Origin: Tricholomella constricta | Taxonomy: Eukaryota; Basidiomycota; Agaricomycetes; Agaricales; Lyophyllaceae | NCBI GenBank assembly: GCA_013368375.1 | Contig: JAACJP010000013.1 | Coordinates: forward strand, 310,001 to 374,000 | Direction of reading: 5' to 3' | Length of the DNA stretch: 64,000 nt | Shown here: positions 50,795-61,561 of the stretch, in pieces | How the letters are laid out: each line of letters begins with the position of its first letter | How positions within the stretch are numbered: position 1 is the stretch's first letter | Notes under the pieces: model-generated | Told to the model about the DNA's origin: nothing | The model's input: the letters and a program-made list of their open reading frames with translations, nothing else | The model's database searches: none | Program-made: the position numbers and the translations under genes

Positions 50795-51468
50795 CAGGCG
50801 ACCCAACCAAACACGCCGACACGCAAAAATCGACATAGACAACGACGACAGCAAACGCAGCGGAAGGAGGGAGAACAAGAAGGGGAGTATCGAGGGAGAA
50901 ACGAGAAGGGACATGGAAAGGGGGGAGAAGACGAGAGGTAGAACGGCGAGACGCGCAGAGGAAGATACGAGAGAGAGGGAGAGGGCGAGCAGGCCCGCGA
51001 CGAACACACACACGAGAGTACACCACGACGCGCCCGGAACCAACATACACCAACCGGAAGCACCGCGGCACACCACAACTCGACCACCAACGCACAACTT
51101 AACACCACCGCAGCGAGACAACTCACAGGACCCAACCCCACCGAGTTCGAGTTTGACTGGGCCAAAAAAACATCTATTTCATTTCTTATCTCTTTCATTT
51201 CCCTTTACCTTTCCTTCATGTACATACAACCATACCTCATGCCCACATGCCCACTATGCACTAACCAACCAACCTCACATAATCCCACTCCAATCTCACA
51301 CGTCCACCGCTACACCACAACGAACACCAATACCCACATATAGAGACTACCAGATCCACCGCCCAACACAACTACAAACCCCCCATTACTTTACTACTAT
51401 TTGGCTCCGCCCTGCCCCTTAGCTCTACAGTGTAGCTTGACAGGCAGAATAAACTGAAATCATCATCA
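49041..51468 (+). mobile_element. 5'-truncated non-LTR retrotransposon (Tad1-like LINE)
   Basis: About 2.4 kb flanked by a 14-bp direct repeat. It begins inside the reverse-transcriptase region and continues through RNase H to a 3' UTR of about 670 bp. It ends in AAATCATCATCATC, a short simple tail of the kind left by target-primed reverse transcription. The plus strand is markedly A/C-rich, unlike the neighbouring genes. Loss of the 5' part is typical of LINE insertion, so this copy cannot move by itself. Confidence 0.88.
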
Positions 51469-51482
51469 TCTTCCGTCTCAGG
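51469..51482 (+). repeat. 3' target-site duplication of the LINE
   Basis: TCTTCCGTCTCAGG, an exact copy of 49027-49040, immediately follows the (ATC)n tail. A few of its first bases could belong to the tail. Confidence 0.85.
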
Positions 51483-52126
51483 TCATTTTTGATCTGGAGA
51501 TGCTTTTGATGGTCGGACCGGACCGTCATGCGAATGATAACCTTCTGATCAGTGCTTGAATTTGATTCAGGGGAATATATCTTGGATTATTACCTGCAGC
51601 GGCTTTGCAGTCGATGTCATCCTTCTGATCTCTACCAGTGCTACTGTAGCCTGCAGGTCTGCAGCTGTACGCCTTGCTGCCAAGGTAACCTTAGAATATG
51701 GCATCCACTCGAACACTGTAAGTACCTGAGTCAATGACCCCAACGCTCACAAACATTGGTTGGTTTCAATCAATAAAGGACCGATAATATTTGACCAAAG
51801 CAGAATGACAATTGCCACTGAGTATTTCATGCGCTTTCAAGGAACCTTTTTAGTCTTGCTCTCCCCAGAAAGCATCACATCACTCCGCAGGTTCCGGATC
51901 AGCCAGAGTTCATCAGTCCTCCCCGAAACTCCGAAAAGCCCTTTTCCCCGGCGGTTTAGCTGTGTTTGTGGAGATTCGAAGAGGGGTTACAACTTGTTCG
52001 ATTGATCATACTGTTCGTCGGGGGGAGATTGTTGCTCAGGTGGGGCCGTTCAAAACAGCGAGGACCAACCATCACAAATACGCACATACAGAGGTTAAGA
52101 TCACGAAGAAACGGTCTCGAAGGAAC
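51483..52126. other. Intergenic between LINE and BolA gene
   Basis: No supported gene. A minus-strand stretch near 51600-51690 reads VTLAARRTAADLQATVALVE before a GTAATA donor-like site, but it is too short to call. Confidence 0.35.
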
Positions 52127-52683
52127 ATGTCTTCGTTACTGCGTGTTCACCTCAGAGGGTCGCTAATCCGTACTCCGGTGCAGAGATATCTTACTACCAT
52201 GGATACCGCTGCCCCAGGGCCACTTGAAACCACAATGCGTGATAAGGTTCTGGCCACCTCATCTTTCTCGCCCGCTCGACTGACTTATTCTTTCGCGCAG
52301 TTGGTTCAGCTTCTACAACCAACTTCAGTATCAATATCAAATGACTCATGGAAGCATCGTCACCATGCTCCCATGCAAGCGATAGGCGGAGGCAATGGCG
52401 AAACCCGTAGGTGCCTTCGCCGGCATTTATCCCAGCATACTCACCGTTGACCAGATTTTTCCATTCAAATCACTTCGGACTTATTTAAGGGAAAGGTAAA
52501 TCACGTCCAAGAAAGTTCAAGTCCTCGAATTTCAAATTCATTGTCTTCGCTTGGTAGAATACTATGCAACGACATCGCATGGTATACTCTGCTCTCTCGG
52601 ACGAATTATCCCAAGGATTACATTCTCTGTCCTTGAAAACAAGGACAAAGGATGAAGTAGGATCCGAAGCACAGGAAAGTTGA
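52127..52683 (+). CDS. BOL1: BolA-like protein (Bol1 type), probably mitochondrial
   Basis: Start ATG 52127 gives MSSLLRVHLRGSLIRTPVQR, basic and rich in Ser/Leu, like a mitochondrial leader. After PLETTMRDK an intron (GTTCTG..GCGCAG) leads to the BolA fold: SISNDSWKHRHHAPMQAIGG, then GNGETHFSIQITSDLFKGK across a second intron (GTAGGT..GACCAG), and after a third intron (GTAAAT..TGGTAG) TMQRHRMVYSALSDELSQGL and HSLSLKTRTKDE. The conserved His of RHRMVY, the GETHF motif and the LHSLSL strand fit BOLA1/Bol1, which works with monothiol glutaredoxin in iron-sulfur cluster assembly. That role is family knowledge. The small size makes it easy to miss in single-frame scans because no exon exceeds about 120 nt. 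Confidence 0.88.
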
Positions 52684-53111
52684 TACCTACACCCCCTCAT
52701 GTCGATCATTTGTCGCTCTATTCAGATTCTCTTCACCCATGACCAACCTTTGCGTAGAATCACTTTTCTCGCAAAGGTAAGGAAATCAAGGGATGTACTC
52801 GTTACCGCTTGCGACATTGGGTCAAGAATACACGGGGTCCTTAGCGACCGAATTAAAAATACTTCGTTCGATCGGCAACGGTCACCGTTTGTAAGATCTA
52901 CGGATCAGCAATCAGCGCTTCAGCAGCCAAGCCGAGCCGTTTCTCGCAACTGGGAGTTGTATCAAAAGCGGTACAGAATCCGGCACCATTGCCTCACCAT
53001 GGCTGTGTTTTGACCGTCACTCGACGGTTAACTTGTATGAGCTTAGAAACCTGCAAGCGCTTGATATATAGCCAGTGAGGACGGGTAATTCAATTGTGCC
53101 AATCACTCACT
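52684..53111. other. Intergenic, promoter of the C2H2 gene
   Basis: 428 bp; the 104-codon plus frame at 52699-53013 shows no domain. Nothing else is seen. Confidence 0.4.
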
Positions 53112-54449
53112 ATGGCCTCGAAGTCGAATAATAATCGCCAACAACATAATGAAGAGCGTCCAACGCTTCCATCGATTCGTGATTTATTCCATGGTGAGTC
53201 ATACTGGAATGCTCGAGCCTTGACAATAAATGAAAGATGAACGAAACAGATTTACGAACACCACACGATTCTCCATCTTTGACTCTGGCACGCCTACGTG
53301 TTAGCGATAGATATGACGACCCCTCTGGCTACACTTCTACGCGACCTTCTACTCAAGGATCTTCCAGGCTTCCCGGAGAACACTCGCGACCACAGACTCC
53401 ACACCTACATCAATACGACCTACCCCGTCATCACCTGAACCCACCACTGTCACTCATTAGTTCCCATCATAGTCACGGAGGTCGAAATTCGCTTGGCCTA
53501 CAGCAGACACCTGAACCTTTCTCCGAATTTGAATCGCATTCATATGATCCTCATCGCGCAGGCACACGTCATTCCTCGCCTTATGTTCCTGAGGCTCGTG
53601 GACTTCCCGGTTACCCTCTAAGGGAATGGCCACCACAGCGGCAACCACCTCGTGTTGCCACTTCCTCAACCTCTCCGTACGATTCCAGAACAAGCGACTA
53701 TTCACAGGAAGAACGCACACCAAATGCTCATTACCCTCCATATGGCCACTCTGGGCACAGTCAAGTGGCAGGATACTCGCCTTGGCCTAGGGAACTTTTG
53801 ACTACTGGCTCCACAATGAAATATACAGAAGATGAAAAGACTCCGGTGATGAGATATGATGGCTCTGCGTCTCAGCACACTCTCCCTCAGTCATGGAAGG
53901 TTCTGGAAGATGCTGGCAGCGCATCAGCGCAATCTAAATACGAATGCAATTACTGCGGGAAAGGTTTCAACCGCCCGAGCAGCCTCAAGGTGATTCAACA
54001 CCATGTCACTGCCGACCATCCATTCATTGTTTGTCCCAGATTCATCTCAATAGCCACACAGGGGCGAAACGTGTGTATATCTCATCAAAATATCCTTTCA
54101 GTTCCTTATTTCCTTTACAGCGTTTGTTTGCCCGTTCGAAAGTTGTGGCCGCAGTTTCAGCGTCCTCAGTAACATGCGCCGACACGCCCGTGTACACACG
54201 CAAAACCTGCAGCAGGCGGAACCTTCTAGCGAGGAAGAGAGTGAAGCGTCGTCTTCGATCGCAGGTTCAGCGCCCACACCGGCTACCCAATATCATCCGA
54301 GTACCGCTGGAGTTTCAGTATCTCTCCACCGCCAAAGTAGCGCTGCGTCCGCTTCGAGCACAAGCTCACGCAGGAGCTATGCTTCAGACGAAAGCAATGC
54401 GAACCAACATGCTCGCCCAGAAAAACGCTCTCGCCGCCATCCAAAATAA
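53112..54449 (+). CDS. C2H2 zinc-finger transcription factor
   Basis: Start ATG 53112 (MASKSNNNRQQHNEERPTLP), with the short motif SIRDLFH before the first intron. About 250 residues of Ser/Pro/His/Arg-rich sequence follow. Two C2H2 fingers are assembled over introns: YECNYCGKGFNRPSSLKIHL with NSHTGAKPFECPF, then CGRSFSVLSNMRRHARVH. They are joined by a TGAKP linker. The tail is acidic and Ser-rich (AEPSSEEESEASSS) and ends in a basic cluster (PEKRSRRHPK), a likely nuclear signal. SIRDLFH-type N-terminal motifs occur in other mushroom C2H2 factors, which is only a recollection of style. It is convergent with the NDR kinase. Confidence 0.85.
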
Positions 54450-55072
54450 CGAAACCCATCACGACTCTACCACGCATCTTCATCCATGACCATCACGAAA
54501 TTCGATTCAGTATCTTTATTCTATCTTTATTCGCTTTCTCAACTCATCGACATTTTCCTCTCTCTTACGATATTTATGAACTCTTGACTCCATCGCATAC
54601 ACACACACAGACCGCATCACAGTATTTCGTCCAACATCCTACTGTTTCTATAGCTTCAGCATATTCAGCATATTATGTACAGTACATCTGATCGCACAAC
54701 TAATGACTCCTCGTTTTCGTTCAACGGGTGGAGCATGTTCGGAAGCAATGTCAGGATGCGGCCTCGAGGTTCTGCACGCTACAAAGCCCTTGCTGAAGCA
54801 TCGTAAGTACTGGGTTTGCCGACCTGGTAGAATGTTTTAAATCTTGCTTGACGATGCATCGTGGAGTGGTCGTGTTCTTGCTGATTTCCAATATGGTTCA
54901 ATGGCAGTATCTGTCCCGTCTCCGTGAGGATCGTTAGACATCTCTAAGGGATGTCAAACAAGTTTCCCGCTTGCCAAAGTTCCATCATCGAGATTTGACA
55001 ATATGTTGCCGTACAAGCATAAGTACATTGCGTTGGGCGTCATGCGAGAGTCATATGGATCGTTTCTTAGAA
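54450..55072. other. Intergenic between convergent genes, with a small ORF
   Basis: 623 bp, mostly 3' UTR of the two convergent genes. It holds a (CA)n-like run near 54596-54609, a tandem CAGCATATT doublet near 54656-54673, and the 43-codon ORF listed next. Confidence 0.45.
54675..54806 (+). CDS. Candidate small ORF of 43 codons
   Basis: ATG 54675 to TAA 54806 encodes MYSTSDRTTNDSSFSFNGWS followed by MFGSNVRMRPRGSARYKALA. The composition is balanced and gene-like (FNGW, RMRPRG), with no low-complexity run. It could be a small protein, the last part of an unannotated gene, or a first exon whose donor is GTAAGT at 54803. It lies about 225 bp after the stop codon of the C2H2 gene, so it might sit in that gene's 3' UTR. 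Coding status is unproven. Confidence 0.3.
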   Translation: MYSTSDRTTNDSSFSFNGWSMFGSNVRMRPRGSARYKALAEAS

Positions 55073-58000
55073 TTACATCGAGATTGCACGACCTTTGCCA
55101 ACTTCGCGTGTTTCTCGAACGATTGTGCGACCCCTAACCGTCGCCTGTCCGTAGGTATCTGGCAAAGGATCGAAGGCTTTATCAGCCCTGAGATAAGTGA
55201 TCGCACGGGGACTCTTGTGGGTGAAACCAGCAAATGCCAAAGCTTTGCGGGAATCCAATATCTCTGCGCCGTGGGTCTTGTCCCGAAGCATTGGGTCGCG
55301 AGTAGCATCAGCAGGCGCACCGTTTGCAGGGGCCAAGGGCTGAAACATTCCGCATGATCAGTTGGAGTCATTGCTTCGTCTGTTTTGCTTCCACGACGTA
55401 CCTCGGGGGGGATGTCTGAATCGAAGTGCCGCGTATCCTCAGGGTTACGAAGCTCAGGGCGGTAGGGCGCAGGGTATCGATGGATGTTGAGCCAGTCGAT
55501 ACCACGGAAGAACGGATGGGCCTGGGGCAGGTTCAACAGCTGCCTTTCAGAGACGTTTAATCGGAGATGAAGATATAAGCCGTACCTTGATGAGGTCTGC
55601 ACCGTCATTGCCAACGATGGAGCCATGTTGAGGGATGAAACTACTCCGTCGTGCGATCATGGAGTTTGGCCTTGACACGGAGGCTGAGGCCTGCGAACCT
55701 AGACGGTCTTCGGGTTCGCAAAGCAGCAGCTGCATCAGGCTAACACCTTCATGCGATACTCGAGGACGAGAAGGAAAACGCAGCGATTGTTTCCAGTTTA
55801 GAATCTTCTGCCTCGTAACATGACGCTGCCATATAATCGAACATGAGTACTGCGAGTGTTGAAACAGCGGGTGGACAGAAATTTCACCGAGTTGCTGACA
55901 AAAGGGGGGAAGCTACGATGGTGTCAGTCAAAGCTTAAGGAAGGTAGCTGTCGGAGACTAACCCATACAAGCATTCAAACATTATCACACCGAGGCTCCA
56001 CCAGTCGCACGAGTATGTATAGCCATGACCGCGGATGACCTCAGGAGACACTGAGCAGTGACGAATATAGAGTCTGTCATGGCAGATGCATGCAATGAAA
56101 GATTAACATACTGTAGGAGTTTGTCCCACACCTTCGTCATATGTGGGTCAATGTCCTGGTAACTTGAGTTGACGAGACGTACACTGAATATGCCAGCTAA
56201 GTTTTTTTTGGACGGTCAGATTTAAAGACAGAGGAATTCCAAAGCTGCGAACCTTCCTCCGATTCTTTTCGCGCCAAGTAAAAATGCCCCCTTGCCCTTC
56301 TCCGTTGCCCATCAGGAGTTCGATGTCCTTGCGATTCATGCGCCGTGTACCTTTGCCGTCAGCGATACCGTTGCTGTCCTCAAGGTCAATGCCATGCTTG
56401 TGTAAAAGCTGTAGGCGTTGTTGTTCGTAGTCTGGAAGGTGTTATATCGTAACCTCAAAAAGGGATAAATGAAACAACCGACATGAAGTATCATGCGCCC
56501 AATGGAGATCAGTCCTGCTCAGCACGAATCATGAGTTGGAGCGTGTCAGATTTTGGAAAAAAACAGATACTAACGCTAAACCAAAATCACTGAGTTTAAT
56601 GTGCCCTTGTGGATCGAATAGGAAATTCTACAGTTAGGACGGGCGGTCAGTAGCACGGTCACATCTCGATTTTGAAAGACTCACATCTGGTTTGATGTCA
56701 CGGTGAATGAACCCGTGTTTATGACAGGATTCTATAGCGAGTATCATCTGCCGCCAGTAATGAGAAAACGTCCGAGGTTTCTGACAAAAGTATGGGAAAA
56801 TTCCACGCCTACCTCTGCGACATAGAAGCGGGTAAAGTCCTCTTCGAAGACATCTCGTTCTATCAAAAGATTGAGAAGGTCTCCACCGCCCATGTATTCC
56901 AAGACCTGAATTGAGACCGACAAATGAAATCAAGATGAAATCAGTCCCAAAATACTGGATTGTTGGAAAGCACACCGACCAGATAGAGATTATCGCGATC
57001 TTGGAAGCTGTAATATAACCTCACTATCCACTCAGCACCAGTGGGCGAATTGACCATGGATGCCGACTTGAGAATTTCACGCTCCGCGCGAACGTGGCCC
57101 TCCTGACCTTTACGCAACATATCCGTCTTTCGTAACTGAATCATTGTTATCGCGTGAGATTCAGATGACAGGGGATGAAGTGAAATGCCGTTACCTGCTT
57201 CATGGCATACAAATGACCCGTCGACTGTTCCCTCACCAGGGAGACGACGCCAAAAGCACCTTCATAGGAGTCGAATAAGTCTCGACACGAACGTTGTTTA
57301 AGGGAAGAGCAAACCATGTCCAATCGTCTTAAGTTTGATGAAGGCGCTAGCGTCCACTTTCCGCCTTTGATCGCGAAGATAATCCGTTTCGTTCTGTCGC
57401 CAGCGAGCCCGTAAGTGATCTTTTTGTACCTGACTAAGATTCATATCCATCATCTCTTTCTCCATTGCAAGCCTGCGTTGCTCGCGGGATGGAGGATGCC
57501 GAAAGAGCGGGAAATAAAGGTTCTCGAAGTAGATTCGTGCAGAAACGGCTTTATCTAAGGTAGCCAAAGAGGGAATGATTGTTCTTGCAGGAGGTTGCTC
57601 TGGAAGGTCCCTGGCATCCGATGTGACACCCTCCTCCTCGTTCTCCTGGACTTCTGGATGGGCTTTCAGGCCGCCACCCCATCGAAGAGTGGAATTACCC
57701 GGACGTCCAGGAAGACCATCAAAATAGGATGGTCCTAAACTCATGTTCTCGCGAGCTGCAGTTGTGAGCAGCGACGAGTTGGTGTTCGTACTCATGCCGT
57801 TCACCACACGGAGTTCTCCACGGTTGGATTCGTCCAACCAGTCGTTCCGGTTCGGATTGGAAGAATTTACGACTTCGTTGATAGCTCTTGCTTGGTTAGT
57901 TTGTCGAACACGGTTCTTAATGGGGTTTGCCCAGCGTGGATCTGACGAGCTTGTGAAATTAGACTCGGGAAAAAGCGCTAGAACCCTGACCTCCCAGCTT

Positions 58001-58557
58001 CCCTAATCCATCAGGTCCCCATCGTGTGAGCAGTGCCTCCAGTTGATCTGCATCTGACGCGTGGACGAGGTGTCTAGAGTACGAGAAAGAAGGTTAGGGC
58101 GAGGCGGTGGTATAGCTGTGACGCGGAAAACGCACACGAATCCCGTTGGCCTTGAGACCATGTCCTTGCTGATCCTGCGACCTTTCTTCAAGGAGACTGC
58201 GGGGGCTGCTGCTCTGGTTGGACTAGGGCCGATATTCTCGTAGCGAGGCCCAGCCACAACAGGATCGGTTGTTAAAGGTGATGACTGGGGCGCACCCCAG
58301 ATCAGCCGTGAGGGTGAGGGAGTCGGTATCATGGCCAGAAGATCGTAGAAGCCCTTGTGAAGCAGGGTTCCGGCTGGGATGCTGGAGGACGGTTCATCGT
58401 AGATATGGGGCGGTTGGGGAGTAAATTGGGGGTATGCATATGAAGAAAAATGAGGATCCATAAGCGTATACACATCGGAAGGGGGGTATGGATTGGGTCT
58501 GGCACCCATTGGCCGCATAGGAGGCGCAGGCAGAGGACGACGGCCAGGCGAAGCCAT
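55073..58557 (-). CDS. NDR/LATS-family AGC protein kinase
   Basis: Start ATG 58557 opens a Pro-rich leader (MASPGRRPLPAPPMRPMGAR) of about 300 residues. The N-terminal regulatory (Mob-binding) helix region follows: RIYFENLYFPLFRHPPSREQ, RRLAMEKEMMDMNLSQVQKD and RARWRQNETDYLRDQRRKVD. The kinase core contains IKLKTIGHGAFGVVSLV, LYAMKQ (catalytic Lys), YYSFQDRDNLYLV, FIHRDIKPDNFLFD and HIKLSDFGLA. The usual NDR insert comes next, then LAYSVCGTNSYMSPEVIRGH and CDWWSLGVIMFECLYG. The GTNSYMSPE in place of GTPDYIAPE is unusual. A second insert rich in Ser lies near 55650. The hydrophobic-motif region reads ALAFAGFTHKSP, and the protein continues about 40 residues to ARGRAISM-like end GRAISM. About 15 introns, including 14- and 20-nt exons. 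It belongs to the Cbk1/Orb6/Dbf2 group, closer to Cbk1, but may be a third paralogue. Confidence 0.87.
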
Positions 58558-59674
58558 GGTGTCAGTAGACAGTCAAGCAGGGGGTATAAGATATCTACAA
58601 AAGCAGACAGGTCAGTGGATATTACTGGAGAACAATCTGGGTTACTACGACAGTCCGGCACTTGATGAGAGTAGTAGTTAACAGGGGTTTGGGCCACGTG
58701 CCTGCCAGATAATCTAATCTCTCAGTCACTGCTTGAAGTCCTCGCCGTAACTTGCAAATTTTTCATCGCGAATCTGTGCTTCATCCTTGTCCTCGCTGCC
58801 ACAGTGTACGGCAGAGTAAAATACCCTTGATCGACTTTGCTGGATCCTGAGCCCTGAACAGGCAACCTGAAACCAAACCGCTTGGGACTGCCATCACTGC
58901 TATGTCACTCTGCACTTCCCTCCTCCCATCTGCCATCCAGATCCAAATCGCCTCCACGTTTTTAATTGCCTATGTAACATAAGCGAAGAAGCACCGATCA
59001 TCATTTGACACCTATTTGTTCAGGTCCCTCAAGCCCAGATGGTGTAGACGCGGCCAGAGTCAAGAATAGTACGTATTCCCAACCTGCTTGCGCCGTGTTT
59101 TGTTGGGGCTGCCATTGGAGGAAGGGGATTGCCCAAATAACCCGATTCTTGAGGACGAGGGTAGATGACTCACCCTTTCGTCCCGACCGACACGAGGCTC
59201 CGCACAGGTTCCAAGATGTCAACGCGATTCGACGCGTGTTGTAAAATGTCACCAACGATTCTTTTAGGGCTTCGGCCAAACGGCTATATTCTCAAGGCCT
59301 GTGAAGCTTCTCTGGCTCTCTTCCCAAACGAACAATAACAAGCTTTTCTTGTATTCCCCTGTGGTCTGGAGCTGCAGTATATAATCACACCGGGTTTAGA
59401 CTTTCTACTCCTCAGCCGCCTACTCGCGTAACGCGTGTTCAACGCCAACCTCCTACCTCAACCCTACCGCGTGGAACTCCGGTGCATGCGTCCTGTGCCA
59501 TCCCTGACTGCTTGAACGAATCGCATCCAGCCTCGAGTAGCGATCGCCAGCGGTGGATGTGCGCGCCCCTCGTGTTCGCTGCTTGCTGCTACTTAAATCC
59601 TGCCTACGATCCTTTCAATTTCGCCTCACTAATATTCCCTTCTTCTCTTCTTATACCTATCTGCTTTCACTAAT
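58558..59674. promoter_or_regulatory. 1.1-kb divergent promoter NDR kinase / homeodomain gene
   Basis: No convincing gene. A TATATAA box at 59378-59384 (+) precedes a long C/T-rich leader before the homeodomain start at 59675. Overlapping frames on both strands at 59001-59279 cancel each other and show no domain. Confidence 0.5.
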
Positions 59675-60978
59675 ATGTCGAGCTCGAACGATCGGTATTT
59701 CGGTACTAGTTACAGCAAATCACGTAGAAGCTCTCCAGATTCCCAAGGTGGTTTTTTTCAGACGGGACAGGGTGGGCGAACTGTGCTGCCTCCTATTTCT
59801 TCAGCTTTTCCAACCTCACGTTTTCCAGGTCTGTTCTTCCATTAGCGTCCAAACCCACCACACTCAACTCAGTTCTCGTGTACAGTGCCCTCATACTCAA
59901 ACCCATACAACACACCTCGCTCTTCACCGGCAAGATACGAGGTCAATCAGCAGGTGCTATACCAATATGCCTGTAAGCCTTCCAATACAGGCTCAGATGG
60001 GCATCTGCCGCTATCTCATTTCCCTTTAATTTTAGCGCCCGAGCCTGCATCATCATACCCCATCTACGAGACCCACGACCGTTACCCTGCGAGCTTCAAT
60101 TATACCTCTCGAACTCCCCCGATACCCGCGGTTCAGCCAGACAACCGAAAATTGCCTCCTTTGGCGACCAACGCCAATGCTGGATGGACGACGACATACA
60201 TGCCTAACTACCAAACCGGCGGCGCCGGCGCCGGTATTCGCTCACCCACTGCATCGTATCCCAATGCATACACATACCCCACTCAGGGCGGGGCCTACAC
60301 ATACATGCCAACCCCGGAGCATAATCATCACGTTCATTTGTCGTCCATAAACCCACCGACTCATATGACCTCATACGAAGGAACAGACTCGTCTCGCAGC
60401 GATCACCATCGCTCATCCTCGCCGTACAGTCGAAGCTCCTCTCACGTATCTCCTCCTGCCTACACCCCGCCCCCCGTCTCTCCGACATCGCCAGACGAGT
60501 CGACAATTAAAAAAAAGCGCAAGCGCGCCGATGCCCGCCAGTTGAAAGTCCTCAACGAGACATACAATAGAACCGCTTTCCCATCTACAGAGGAACGTCT
60601 AGCTTTGGCAAAAGAACTCGATATGTCCGCTCGAAGTGTTCAGATCTGGTAGGCCTTCATTCTCAGCCCCAAATACACTCACTGATTGTCGTGACCAGGT
60701 TCCAAAATAAAAGACAGTCGATGCGGCAGACAAATCGTCAATCTTCGACGGTAGGATCGTCCTCGCAGCCATTCGCAATGGCGGGACAGGATTTACTCGA
60801 AGATTTGGAACCCGTTCCGATGGGTTACCCGGGTTCCATTGCAATTGCTGAAGCCCAGTACCAGTCGAGGCATTCGCCAGACACTTCGAGGTCGCACACC
60901 TCCCAGTCATCATCCCATCGTCGTATCCGACACAACGAAGAGTCCGTTGAGCACCGTGACCGTGGCAAGTGGTTTTGA
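59675..60978 (+). CDS. Homeodomain transcription factor
   Basis: Start ATG 59675 gives MSSSNDRYFGTSYSKSRRSS. A Pro/Tyr/Ser-rich region of about 270 residues follows, then a basic stretch and the homeodomain KKKRKRADARQLKVLNETYN, RTAFPSTEERLALAKELDMS, ARSVQIWFQNKRQSMRQTNR. An intron (GTAGGC..GACCAG, about 60650-60699) splits the Trp codon of WFQNKR, the invariant recognition-helix core (Lys in place of the commoner Arg, as seen in other fungal homeodomains). Another intron near 59828-59885 joins the N-terminal exons. The C-terminal tail is Ser/His-rich and ends DRGKWF. It is a typical (non-TALE) homeodomain. No mating-type partner gene is adjacent, so I do not call it HD1/HD2. In mushrooms such factors often act in fruiting development; that is inference here. 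Confidence 0.88.
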
Positions 60979-61561
60979 TTTCGACTCACCTCGAACATCG
61001 ACATAGTTACACCCGCTCATTCGTTTCATCCATCTTGCTTTTCCATTACACCCCGAAGCGGTGATTAGCCCTTTAAGTTACGCATCTCCGCATTAATCAT
61101 CTCATTAATTCCCCAGCACTTATGTACATATCCGATCACGTTGATTTAACTTTCCTTCTTGCTGTATCTATCAGGACATCTCTACCTACTTTACTGCATT
61201 CGTTTAGTCTACTTTATGTAATTATGCTGTTTTCCAGGTGAAATAGTCGCACTTTATACTATACTCTCCTCTTGTCCAGTTTTACGGAGAACAACAATTC
61301 TGAATCGGCTGCTCTTCTGCAATAAAAACTGGCGCTTCCAGCTAATCAGCCAAGTGTTCATTGCCTCATAGACGCGGAAGAATAAATAGTAGAGCGTTTA
61401 ATAAAGTACGAAGTCAGTTAATAGCAGCCTTTAAACCCTGACATCACGCATAAGAATAAGAATTCAATCAAGCCGCGGGAAGGATTCGAGCGTTTACTGG
61501 AGGAAAGAGGCGTCTCAGTTCAAGAATCGACAGTGATTGAGAAATTGCGTACTTAGGATCG
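60979..61561. other. Intergenic between convergent homeodomain and AA9 genes
   Basis: 583 bp of AT-rich 3' flank with nothing recognisable. Confidence 0.45.

Noticed and set aside
50458..51198. 246-codon minus-strand frame through the LINE
   Set aside because: It is antisense to the RNase H frame and the A/C-rich 3' UTR. Its Ser/Cys/Leu/Val-rich sequence is what antisense A/C-rich DNA gives.
50913..51422. 169-codon plus frame in the LINE 3' end
   Set aside because: Low-complexity Thr/Arg/His sequence in the 3' UTR after the real stop at 50794; no domain.
59001..59279. Overlapping 79- and 92-codon frames on both strands
   Set aside because: Both are Met-initiated by chance in a promoter; neither shows a domain.
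59675..60978. Mating-type (MAT-A) homeodomain locus
   Set aside because: Only one homeodomain gene is present, with no divergent HD partner and no mitochondrial intermediate peptidase gene next to it.
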